From: CAJCJE01 sp035948315
GTDB lineage: Bacteria > Actinomycetota > Actinomycetes > Mycobacteriales > Pseudonocardiaceae
Assembly (NCBI GenBank): GCA_035948315.1
Contig: DASZJG010000009.1
Span: 1 to 64,000 of the forward strand
DNA: 64,000 nucleotides
Direction: 5' to 3'
The position numbers and the translations under genes were made by a program. Shown here one piece after another: positions 54,354-62,608 of the stretch. The first letter of the stretch is position 1. The number at the start of each line of letters is the position of its first letter. Below the pieces are notes generated by a model. It saw only the letters and a list, made by a program, of their open reading frames with translations. It was not told where the DNA came from and made no database searches.

Positions 54354-55690
54354 CTACCCGGCAAGCCGGTGCGGGGTAGACGCTTCACTGCCACCTGCCA
54401 AGCCAGGCTTGGTCTTCTGGTCGGCTCCACGTCCGTTTCGGGTCTCCCAGCCACTCTGGGCGACCTGGTGCTTCAGGTTGATCGCGGCGTTGGTGTCCCG
54501 GTCGAGGACCAGGCCGCAGTGCTCACAGCCGAACACCCGCATCGACAGGGACAGTTTGGGTTTCACTGCCCGACAGGTCGAACGCGAACACGTCTTGGAG
54601 GAGGGGAACCAGCGGTCGGCCACCACAAGCCGACCGCCGTGCCACCCAGTCTTGTACGTCAACTGACGCCGGATCTCCCCGAATCCAGCGTCCGCGATCG
54701 ATCGGGCGAGCCGCCTGTTGCGCAGCATCCCGGCCACGTTCAAGTCCTCGACCACCACAGTGCCGATCGTGGCGGCAAGGCCGGTGGTGAGCTTGTGCAG
54801 CCCGTCCCGGCGCAGATTGGTGACCCGGTGGTGAACCCGATTGCGCTGCTGGTTGGCTTTCTCCCAGCGTCGTGAGGGCCGCGCTCCGGTGCGCCGGTCC
54901 GGGCCACGACGGCGGGACACTCGCCGCGAGGCACGTCGCAAAGTGCGGTGTGCCTGGCCCAGGTGCTGGGGGTTGGACACGAAACCGCCAGCGTCGGACA
55001 CTCCCCGCACCGGGGACGACAGCACCGCCAGGTGCGTGATGCCCAGATCCACCCCGACCACCACGTCCGGTCGGACCGGTGCCTGCCGGGCGCGCTGGAC
55101 TTCGCAGGTGAACGAGCACAACCAGCGCCCGGCCTCGCGGCGGACAGGATGCGGGCGGTGCCCTGCTCGATGCGACGCGCCAGTTTCCGGGTGGACTCGT
55201 GGGTCTTGATCCGGCCCAGCCGGGGCAGCGTGATGTGGTGGCGGTCGTTCTCTACCCGAATAGCGCCGGTGGTGAACCGCACCGAGGGCGTGACGCGTCG
55301 GCGGGCCTTGAACCGGGGGAACCCGGCCTTACGGCCCGCGCGCTTGCCAGACTTGGAGTCACCGAAGTTCTTCAACGCGCGGGCCACGCCGTCCAAGCCG
55401 GTGTTGAACGCTTCCTTGCTGCATTCGGTCCACCACGGCGCCACATCGTGCTTGGTGGCGTTCCAGGCGCGGCGCAACGCGGGAAGGTTCCACCCCAGCG
55501 CTGGGGTGAGGGCGTCGCCATCCAGGCCATAGGAGCGTTCCGCGGCTCGTTGGCCGATGTTCGCCTTCACCGCCGCCAGCGCCCAGTTGTAGGCGAACCG
55601 AGCCGCTCCGGCGTGGCGTTCCAGGTCTCGGGCCTGCGCCGAGGTCGGGTCCAGGGCGAACCGGTATGCCTGCATCACAGTAACCGTCAT
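54354..55690 (-). pseudogene. tnpB: tnpB of an IS607-type element, frameshifted
   Basis: N-terminal part (MQAYRFALDPTSAQARDLERHAGAARFAYNWAL) reads from 55690 to about 55130, then the homologous frame shifts to REAGRWLCSFTCEVQ and VGVDLGITHLAVLSS to 54354. The RuvC-type residues are retained (Asp in GVDLGI, Glu in VVVEDLN, Asp in LDRDTNAAINLKH) with the zinc ribbon FGCEHCGLVLDRD. A net shift of one frame near 55128-55135 splits the protein. If real, the RNA-guided nuclease is dead; if a sequencing slip, it is intact. The guide RNA would be expected to overlap the end of the gene and the element end near 54304-54400. Confidence 0.8.
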
Positions 55691-56265
55691 GGCTGCTCAC
55701 CGACCGCGACCGCGACCGCGACCGCTTTCGCTGCCCGGCGCGAGGCCGAACGCTGCCCGTACAACCGAGCGCACAAGCTGGTCAGTACCTCGGTAACGTC
55801 ACGGACCAGGTCACTGGTGGTCTCCGATTCCTCCAGGACCACGATGCGGCGCCCGCACGCGGCCATCGACGCGGCCAGGTGCTCGAACCCGAACCTCGTG
55901 AGCCGGTCGCGGTGTTCCACGACGATGACCGTAACGGCGGGGTCTGACAAGAGCTTCGTGAGCTTGCGGCGGTGTCCGTTCATGCCCGACCCGACCTCAC
56001 TCACGACCCGGCCCACTGCCAGACCCCGCCCGGTCGCTCCGGCCACCACGCGCCCGACTTGGCGTTCCAGATCGTCTTTCTGGTCAGCGGAAGACACCCG
56101 GCAGTACGCGGCCACCGTGCCCGCCAACACCGGTCTCGGCTCCGGGTCCACCAGGATCAATCGGCCCGCACGACGAGCGGGCACCGGGAGCTTCCCCTCT
56201 CGGAACCAGCGGTACGCCGTCACAGGATGCACACCCTGCTCCAACGCCCACTCCCTCAAGTTCAC
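55687..56265 (-). CDS. tnpA: IS607-family transposase TnpA (serine recombinase)
   Basis: 192 residues from GTG 56265 (VNLREWALEQGVHPVTAYRWFREGKLP), a MerR-like HTH preceding the serine recombinase domain. Catalytic segment AYCRVSSADQKDDLERQ; the following VVEHRDRLTRFGFEHL is typical. The C-terminal end is (AV)n-rich because of a short tandem repeat of GCGACC/ACCGCG at 55696-55725. ATGA overlap with tnpB. The frame extends to 56316, but the family start fits 56265. Confidence 0.88.
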   Translation of the reverse strand: MNLREWALEQGVHPVTAYRWFREGKLPVPARRAGRLILVDPEPRPVLAGTVAAYCRVSSADQKDDLERQVGRVVAGATGRGLAVGRVVSEVGSGMNGHRRKLTKLLSDPAVTVIVVEHRDRLTRFGFEHLAASMAACGRRIVVLEESETTSDLVRDVTEVLTSLCARLYGQRSASRRAAKAVAVAVAVGEQP

Positions 56266-56312
56266 CAGTGCATACTGCTGCTTACTCAAATGGCAACAGT
56301 TAGCAACCCCGG

Positions 56313-56945
56313 TCACAAGCGGCTGAGCGCGCTGCGCAGCATGGCGGTCATCTGCGCGAGCGCGGCCGTGTCACCCGCGTTGTGCTCGGACACCAGGAAC
56401 TGCACCACGTCCCAGGTCGACCCGACCGAGCGCACCGCGGCGACCACGAACGCCAGCGGCCCCGACGAGCCGGACATCACGTAGGACGCGGCGGGCGTGT
56501 CGAGGCCGGTGACCGGCTGCGAGATCGCGCCCTGCGCGAGGAACGGCTTGATGACGCCGTCGAGGTAGCGCTGCGGGTCGCCGCTGGCCATCGGGTCGAC
56601 CACCACCTGGAGGGCGGCGAGTTGCTGCTTGGCGCCGTTGAGGTAGAGGCAGTTGTAGAGCGTCCCGCTGGTCTGCGCCACCGGCTGGGCTTCGCGCGAG
56701 GTCACCGGGATCTGGTAGATCGCGCCCACCTCGGCGGCCGGCAGCAACGGGCAGGCCGCGGCGACCTGCTTGGCCACCGGCGCCTGGGTGGTGCTGTCGT
56801 CGGCCTGCGGCGCGACCGGCTGGGTCACGGCGGGCCGGGCGGTGCCGCTGACCGGGTCCGAACAGCCGGCCACGAGCAGGAGACCGGCGCACGAGGCGAC
56901 GACGAGCCGCCTCGGCGCCAGCCTGCTACGTCTGCCCCAGCTCAT
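56313..56945 (-). CDS. DUF3558-family lipoprotein
   Basis: 210 residues. Lipobox LLLVAGCSD with lipidated Cys near residue 28. A Pro/Gln/Thr linker follows, then the DUF3558-type domain with conserved ACPLLPAAEVG and YNCLYLNGAKQQLAALQV. Exported, anchored outside the membrane. ATG has a GGGGTGAG ribosome site. Single gene; the IS element sits just downstream. Confidence 0.85.
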   Translation of the reverse strand: MSWGRRSRLAPRRLVVASCAGLLLVAGCSDPVSGTARPAVTQPVAPQADDSTTQAPVAKQVAAACPLLPAAEVGAIYQIPVTSREAQPVAQTSGTLYNCLYLNGAKQQLAALQVVVDPMASGDPQRYLDGVIKPFLAQGAISQPVTGLDTPAASYVMSGSSGPLAFVVAAVRSVGSTWDVVQFLVSEHNAGDTAALAQMTAMLRSALSRL

Positions 56946-57030
56946 CTCACCCCATTGACCCCTGGTCCGGCCCGGTCATGCTACTGACTCGGTAGCTGAT
57001 CTGCGTCGTTACCGGATATCAGGGTCGGGG

Positions 57031-60000
57031 TCAGCTGACGGTGATCGTCACGCTCCCGGTCACGCCGCCGCTGTGCACCGAGATCGTCGCCGATCCGCTG
57101 TGCCGCGCGGTGATCGCGCCGGTCCGCGCGTCCACCGACACCACACTGGGGTCGCTGGAGGACCAGACGTGCGAGGCGGGATCGGCGATCGGGACGGTGA
57201 CCACTGGCAGGTTGTCGCCGCTGGTCTGGGTGCCGAGCGCGGCCGGCGTTTCGGTGCCGCCGACCGAGAGCGTCGGCTGCGGCGCGGTGACCGCGATCGA
57301 GGCGAGCGCCGGTTCCACGGTGAACTGGACGTTGCCGTTCGGCGTGACGTGCAGCAGCCCGAAGTTGTAGAAACCGCCCTGGTTCGACGGCGCATAGGCC
57401 GGCATGCCCAGGTCGGCGATGGTCAGCTGCGGGATGCCACCGTGCGCGGTGTCGGTCTGCTCGCCGAGCGGGTCGAGGATCTGCTCGGCGAAACCGCGGG
57501 CGTGGCCGTTGAGCATGATCACGTGTTTGTCCGGGTGGGTCTGCTGGTAGCGCTGGATGAGCCGCAGGTACATCCGGGCCTCCCAGCGGTCGGTGAACTG
57601 GCTGTCCGCCACCGCGTGCGGGTCGTAGGCAGGCATGTGCGTCGCCACGATGACCGCGGGCGCGCTCGTGTCGGACAGCTGGTTGACCAGCCACGGGTAC
57701 TGCGCTTCGGCCGGCACCTGGTACTTGTCCGAGCTGAGCAGGCCGCCGTGCGCGTTGTCGGTGACGATCACCTGCGCCGCGCCCGCCTGGTAGGCGTAGT
57801 GCGTCGGGCCGAAGTCGGCGGTGAAGTCGCCGTTCTCCGGTACCGCGCCCTGGCTGATCTCGTGGTTGCCGACCGCGTCATGGTACGGAATCCCGAGCGA
57901 GGCCATCTTGCTCTGCGCGAACGCGAGGTCGGGGGCGAGGCCGTCGTCGGACATGTCGCCCACGAACTGCGCCACGCTCGGCTTCGCCTGCGCCGGCAGG
58001 GTGCTCAGCCGGTCGCCGATCACGCCGAACACGTTGCTGGCAGTGGATCCCGGGTCACTGGCCAGCAGGTGGGCGTCGTCGCCGGTGAGGATGGTGCTGC
58101 CCTGCTGGCTGAACTGCGTCTCGTCCTCGGTGTAGGACAACCAGGACGGGTTGTTCGGGATCGCGACGTACGGCGGGGTCACCACCGGACGTGGCGAGTA
58201 GAGCGCGGACAAGCCGCTGATGTTGAGCGTGCTGGTGATCGTGGTGCTCGGGTTGATGGCGAGGAAGTCGATGTAGTCCATGGTGATCGGGAACTGGGTG
58301 CCGGCCGGGATCGCGGCCGTGTAGAGCTGCCAGCCCTGCCAGGTCACCGGGGTCTCGGCCAGCGGCAGCGCGGCACCGTTCACCTGGACGTACTGCTCGT
58401 GCAGGGTCAGGCCGCTCTTGTCGCCCCTGACCCAGATGCCGATCCCGGTCGGGTCCTGGCCGGCCGAGTTCGCGTCGATGTTGATGGTCTTGTTGTCCCA
58501 CATCACCAACTGCTTCACCCCGGACCCGGCCGGCATGGTGTAGTTGAGCTGCAACGAACCGGGCGCGGTGATGCCGGGGGGCAGCACGCCGGGCGCGAGG
58601 GTCATGGTGGCGGGCGCGCCGGTGGTGTTGCGCATCGACCAGTTGGCCACGTCGGACAGATCGGCGACGACCTGGCTCTGCGAGCCGACCGCGACGCTCG
58701 CGGTGGTGGTCTTTCCGCCGACCGACGCGGTCACCGTGACCAGGCCGGTACCGCTGGCAGCCGCGGTGAACAGGCCGTTGCCGTCGACCGTGCCGAGGTT
58801 CGCCGGGCTGACCGACCACGTCGCCGCGCCGTTCGCGATGACGGCCGGTTGTTGCCCGAATGCCGTGGCACCGGTGAGCGAGAACTGTTGGGTGACACCG
58901 TTGTTCAGGTCCGGCTCGTTCGGCGAGACGCTCAGCGACGCCAGCCTGGACACCACGCGCAGTGGCTGCGCGCTGATCGCGTACCCGTTGCGCGCGATGA
59001 TCACGCCGAACCCGGCCTGGTGCACGGTCAGCTGACCGTTGCTCCAGCTGGCCAGGTTCGCGGGCAGTACCCGCACGCTGGTGCTGCCGGCGGCCGGGTT
59101 GGCGTCCGCGTCGGTCGCGTACACCGGCAGCGGGATGGTGCCGCCCGGCACGGTGGTCACCGGCGCGCCACCGTCGACGACCACCTTCGTGGCCGGGCCC
59201 GGCGCGGATTCCTTGGTGTAGAGGAAAAGCCCGTTGGCGACCGGCCGTTCGTGGCCGTCGGAAGGCGTGTTCACCACCGAGGTGGTTGCCGCGCCCGGCT
59301 GGCGGGCGATCATCTCGGTCGAGCCGCCGCCGTCGAACAGCAGCGCCGTGTACGCGCCCTGCGCCACCAGATAACCGGCGACCTGGGCCGGGCTGACGCC
59401 AACCGCGGTCGACTCGCCGAGCCTGCCGTCCAGGGTCACCAGGATCGCGTGCTTGCCGTCCTTGCTGATGCCGACCGCGGTTTCCGGGTTCACGCCGGAG
59501 GGCGGGGTGCCGGTCGGGTCGGTGTAGGGCTGGCCGTCCTTGACCAGTTCGGTCGCGCCGGACAGCAGCTGGGTGAGGTTGTCGTCCGGCCCGATCTGGC
59601 TGCTCAGGTCGATCGTGTCGCCCGCGTGCACGGTGCCGGCCAGCCACGCGCCGGGCGCGCCCGCGCCGAGCAGGCCCTGCGCGGGCGCGGTCAGCGCGGG
59701 CACCGAGGTGACCGTCTGCACGCTGTCCACGACCAGGCTCGCGCCGCTCTGGTGGCCGAGCACGAGGGTGGCCGGGCCGGTCAGGTTGCCGGTGGCGCCG
59801 AGGGCCGGGGTGAGTTCGGTGATCCCGTTCGGCACGTCGTTGACCACGTTGATCGAGGTGAGCGGGTGCGTGGCCGAGCCGTCGGTGATGGTGCCGGTGA
59901 AGTTCTCCGGACCGATGACCATGCTGCCGTCCGGCTTGACGCCCAGCTGCGCGTTGTAGTTCGGGCGCGGGCTCTTGAGCACGACGCCGTTGCTGATCAT

Positions 60001-60459
60001 GCCGCCGAGTGGCCTGCCGGTCGCGTTGATCTCGAAGTAGTCGCCGTTGATGCCGGCGACCGCGCCGGTCCGCGCGGCCATCGAGCTGATCGTCTCGTCC
60101 TTGGGGTCGGTGAGCACGTCACCCGCCTCGACCGTGCCGAGGCGCAGGTTGCCGTCGGTGAGATCGACGTTCAGCACCTGCGTGTGCTGCTGGCCGGACA
60201 CCGCGTCGATGGTGTCCGAGTGTTCGGTGACGCCCTTGGTCACGGTGAAACTCGGACTGCTCGACTGGTCCACGACCGTGTTCCAGGCCGACGGCGTCGG
60301 CGGTAACCAGCCATTGCCGGAAGCAGCCCCCGTAGCGTCCATTGTGGACTGTACGGGGGCTGCTGTCGCGGTGACGGCGCTGGCCGACACGGTCGCCGCG
60401 GCTAACGCGGCGGCGCATAACAGGCTGGCTCTACGACGACTGGACACGGAGCGCTGCAC
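57031..60459 (-). CDS. Secreted multidomain protein: phosphodiester glycosidase (NAGPA), Ig-like and metallophosphoesterase domains
   Basis: 1142 residues. Signal peptide ending TATAAPVQ from GTG 60459 (GGGAGG five bases before). Residues about 70-400 are the NAGPA/phosphodiester-glycosidase domain (VAGINGDYFEI, GRPLGGMISNG, ALLFDGGGSTEMIAR). Then Ig-like BIG2 repeats (SVSPNEPDLNNGVTQQFSLTG), a carbohydrate-binding-like sandwich, and a calcineurin-type phosphoesterase (FVGDMSDDG, DAVGNHEISQG, VIVATHMPAYDPH, MLNGHARGFAEQ), then another BIG2 domain. It would act on a phosphodiester-linked surface or storage polymer outside the cell. Classic metal motifs are degenerate in places (GDMSDDG, GHARG). 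Confidence 0.88.
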   Translation of the reverse strand: MQRSVSSRRRASLLCAAALAAATVSASAVTATAAPVQSTMDATGAASGNGWLPPTPSAWNTVVDQSSSPSFTVTKGVTEHSDTIDAVSGQQHTQVLNVDLTDGNLRLGTVEAGDVLTDPKDETISSMAARTGAVAGINGDYFEINATGRPLGGMISNGVVLKSPRPNYNAQLGVKPDGSMVIGPENFTGTITDGSATHPLTSINVVNDVPNGITELTPALGATGNLTGPATLVLGHQSGASLVVDSVQTVTSVPALTAPAQGLLGAGAPGAWLAGTVHAGDTIDLSSQIGPDDNLTQLLSGATELVKDGQPYTDPTGTPPSGVNPETAVGISKDGKHAILVTLDGRLGESTAVGVSPAQVAGYLVAQGAYTALLFDGGGSTEMIARQPGAATTSVVNTPSDGHERPVANGLFLYTKESAPGPATKVVVDGGAPVTTVPGGTIPLPVYATDADANPAAGSTSVRVLPANLASWSNGQLTVHQAGFGVIIARNGYAISAQPLRVVSRLASLSVSPNEPDLNNGVTQQFSLTGATAFGQQPAVIANGAATWSVSPANLGTVDGNGLFTAAASGTGLVTVTASVGGKTTTASVAVGSQSQVVADLSDVANWSMRNTTGAPATMTLAPGVLPPGITAPGSLQLNYTMPAGSGVKQLVMWDNKTINIDANSAGQDPTGIGIWVRGDKSGLTLHEQYVQVNGAALPLAETPVTWQGWQLYTAAIPAGTQFPITMDYIDFLAINPSTTITSTLNISGLSALYSPRPVVTPPYVAIPNNPSWLSYTEDETQFSQQGSTILTGDDAHLLASDPGSTASNVFGVIGDRLSTLPAQAKPSVAQFVGDMSDDGLAPDLAFAQSKMASLGIPYHDAVGNHEISQGAVPENGDFTADFGPTHYAYQAGAAQVIVTDNAHGGLLSSDKYQVPAEAQYPWLVNQLSDTSAPAVIVATHMPAYDPHAVADSQFTDRWEARMYLRLIQRYQQTHPDKHVIMLNGHARGFAEQILDPLGEQTDTAHGGIPQLTIADLGMPAYAPSNQGGFYNFGLLHVTPNGNVQFTVEPALASIAVTAPQPTLSVGGTETPAALGTQTSGDNLPVVTVPIADPASHVWSSSDPSVVSVDARTGAITARHSGSATISVHSGGVTGSVTITVS

Positions 60460-60563
60460 GGGACCTCCCGAGGCGAAACCGGTAATTCTGAACACGATGC
60501 AGCGCACCAGTGTTAGATGTCAACAAGATGGCCACGAGGCAACGCGGCGGGTACCGGCCGGCG

Positions 60564-61490
60564 TCAGTTTCGCAGGCCGGCCAGCGGGGCGGCGGGCTGC
60601 CAGGCGACCGGGATGAGCACGTCCACGTCATCGCGAGCGGCCAGCGGCAGCAGCGCCTCGATGGCGACGTCGATCCGGTCGAAGAAGTTGGGCGAGGCGC
60701 GCAGCGGGCGGTCGAGCCCGACGAAGAAGTCGTCCCAGTGCACGAAGATGACCCGCCGGGCGCCGGTCGCCAGCACGACCTCGTCCCAGTAGCCGTGCAG
60801 GAAGTCCGGGGACTGCTTGCCCAGCCCGCCGATCCCCAGGTAGACGACGTCGGCGCGGTGACCGGCCAGCATGCCCGGCCGGTAGTTGGCGCTGGCGTGC
60901 AACAGGATCCGGCCGCGCGGATGCGCGATGAGCACCGAGTAGGCGCTGCCGGTCTTCCATTCGCCCGCCCGTGCGGGTGGCCGCAGCGGCGCGTCGACCG
61001 TGCCGGGGAAGCGGTCGCCGTGGCTGTGCACCGAATCGACGAAGGTCAACTCGAATTCGCCGTAGGTGAGGGTGTCGCCGTCGGCGACCACGCGCAACGC
61101 CGACTCGGGCACGTCGAGGCCGCGGCCGATGTTCGCGGTCGACTCGGAGCCGATCAGCTCGGCTCCGGTCGCGAGACTCCACAGCGGCGCGTCGAGGGCG
61201 TGGTCGTAGTGGGAGTGCGCGCAGAACACGGCCTTCGGTTCGGGCGCGCCCAGCCGGTCGATGGCCGCGCGGACGATCGCCCGGTCGGGCGCGATCGTGC
61301 CGCCGAGGACCCGCGCCAACCCGGGTCGGGTGACGAAGCCGTCGCCCAGCACCGCGGTCACGCCGTCAGTGAGCAGCACCGAACTGGTGCCGAGGAAGTA
61401 CGCGGTGAGGCCGTTCGGATCGGCCTCGGCGCGCGGCTGCTGGTACGCGAGATAGGGACGCAGGCTCGGGCGGCCGAACGGCATTCGCAC
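60564..61490 (-). CDS. MBL-fold metallohydrolase
   Basis: 308 residues. Metal site: AVFCAHSHYDHALDAP (HxHxDH) with later H and D residues in VDSVHSHGDRF and ASANYRPG. The fold is beta-lactamase-like (UlaG/PhnP-like group). A short leader MRMPFGRPSLRPYLAYQQPRAEADP precedes the domain and has no signal signature. Cytoplasmic, substrate unknown. Cotranscription with the next-upstream regulator is possible. Confidence 0.82.
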   Translation of the reverse strand: MRMPFGRPSLRPYLAYQQPRAEADPNGLTAYFLGTSSVLLTDGVTAVLGDGFVTRPGLARVLGGTIAPDRAIVRAAIDRLGAPEPKAVFCAHSHYDHALDAPLWSLATGAELIGSESTANIGRGLDVPESALRVVADGDTLTYGEFELTFVDSVHSHGDRFPGTVDAPLRPPARAGEWKTGSAYSVLIAHPRGRILLHASANYRPGMLAGHRADVVYLGIGGLGKQSPDFLHGYWDEVVLATGARRVIFVHWDDFFVGLDRPLRASPNFFDRIDVAIEALLPLAARDDVDVLIPVAWQPAAPLAGLRN

Positions 61491-61547
61491 CGGGCCATCG
61501 TCGGGCGCCGTGGACCGCGACGCAACTGTCCGGCCGGATGATCGTCT

Positions 61548-62507
61548 CTAGGACGACATCGCGTGCAGGGGCGCTTCCTCGGCGAGGACGAGGTCGTGCA
61601 GGCGTTCCAGCCGTTCGCGGGTGGTGTCGTCGACCGGGGTGTAGGTGGTCAGGCGCATTTCCGAGCGCGGGCCGAACCAGAGGTGGGTGTAGTCGAGCTG
61701 GAGTTCGCCGACCTCGCCGTTGGCGTAGCGCTTGGTCAGGTTCTCGGGCGCCTTCACCTCGTGCTGATCCCAGATCGTCACGAACTCGGGCGACTCCTCG
61801 CGCAGCCGCTTCACCAGACACTTCCAGCTCGGCTCGGCGACGTGGCTGGCCATGGAGGCCCGGAACTGCGCGACGAGGCGCGGGGCCGCGGCGTCCCATT
61901 CCACGATGCGCTTGCGCCAGGCCGGGTTGGTGAACGCGAGCAGCAGCGAGTTGCGGTCCTCGAACGGCGTGTCGTCCAGGCCGCCGACCATCCGGTTGTA
62001 GCTGCGGTTGTAGGCGAGGATGTCCATCCGCGCGTTGGCGACCATCGCGGGCAGCGGTTCGAGCTGGCGCAGCATCAGCTGGATGGCGGGCGAGATCGCG
62101 CGGCATTCCTTCTGCACGGTCGGCTCGGGCGCCCCGGCGAGGGTGAACAAGTGCGCCCGCTCGTACGGGTCGAGTTGCAGGGTGTTGGCGATCGCGGTCA
62201 GCACCTGGTCCGAGGCGCGGATGTCGCGGCCCTGTTCCAGCCACGTGTACCAGGTCACACCGACCCCGGCGAGCTGCGCGACCTCCTCGCGGCGCAGGCC
62301 CGGTGTGCGGCGGCGACCGCCGACCGGAAGGCCGACCTGGTGCGGCGAGATGCGCTCGCGGCGGCTGCGCAGGAAGTCGGCGAGGGCGTGTCGGCGCACG
62401 TCAGCGGACTGCTGTCCCTCGCGCGACGGAAGCGGCGGGAGCGTGGGCGGCAGGCCCACGTTGGTCGCCGTCGGCAGCGTGGTCCTCGGCCGCGTGAACG
62501 TGGTCAT
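61548..62507 (-). CDS. XRE regulator with MmyB-like ligand domain
   Basis: 319 residues from ATG 62507 (a TTG/ATG farther upstream is open). N-terminal HTH: FLRSRRERISPHQVGLP ... RRTPGLRREEVAQLAGVGVTWYTWLEQGRDI. C-terminal MmyB-like PAS domain: ANARMDILAYNRSYNRMVGGLDDTPFEDRN ... HLWFGPRSEMRLTTYTPVDD, which in the family binds fatty acids. It is divergent from the MFS exporter gene with an ACCAGG repeat array between them, so it is its likely regulator. Confidence 0.9.
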   Translation of the reverse strand: MTTFTRPRTTLPTATNVGLPPTLPPLPSREGQQSADVRRHALADFLRSRRERISPHQVGLPVGGRRRTPGLRREEVAQLAGVGVTWYTWLEQGRDIRASDQVLTAIANTLQLDPYERAHLFTLAGAPEPTVQKECRAISPAIQLMLRQLEPLPAMVANARMDILAYNRSYNRMVGGLDDTPFEDRNSLLLAFTNPAWRKRIVEWDAAAPRLVAQFRASMASHVAEPSWKCLVKRLREESPEFVTIWDQHEVKAPENLTKRYANGEVGELQLDYTHLWFGPRSEMRLTTYTPVDDTTRERLERLHDLVLAEEAPLHAMSS

Positions 62508-62538
62508 GGCACCATGATGCATCAACCGACAACCTATT

Positions 62539-62582
62539 ACCAGGTAGTCGCACTACCAGGATAACCAGGCTCCTGGTACCAG
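62539..62582. promoter_or_regulatory. ACCAGG repeats and ACCAGG-CT-CCTGGT palindrome
   Basis: ACCAGG occurs at 62539-62544, 62555-62560 and 62564-62569; CCTGGT follows at 62572-62577, making a perfect 14-bp palindrome (62564-62577) and a second TACCAG at its end. The cluster fills the gap between the divergent XRE (62507) and MFS (62609) starts. Candidate binding array for the regulator. Confidence 0.65.
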
Positions 62583-62608
62583 TTTAAATCCGGGCGCATC
62601 GTGGTGCC

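Larger units (their letters stand above)
54304..56288. mobile_element. IS607-type insertion sequence
   Basis: 1985 bp with tnpA (serine recombinase) and tnpB, both on the minus strand and overlapping by ATGA. It is bounded by a 9-bp inverted repeat TGAGTAAGC (54304-54312) / GCTTACTCA (56280-56288). It sits in the 12-base-scale gap between the aldolase stop (54300) and the lipoprotein stop (56313), so it separates two convergent genes without breaking either. tnpB is frameshifted, so TnpB is probably lost while TnpA appears whole. No target duplication was seen, as expected of IS607. Confidence 0.85.

Noticed and set aside
55696..55725. GCGACC tandem repeat as a regulatory or recombination site
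   Set aside because: It falls in the coding end of tnpA and encodes its (AV)n tail; a simple coding repeat is the easier explanation.
57073..60306. Long + strand open frame across the large secreted protein gene
   Set aside because: Antisense shadow with an Arg/Val/Gly repeat-like composition; the minus-strand frame has a signal peptide and recognisable domains.
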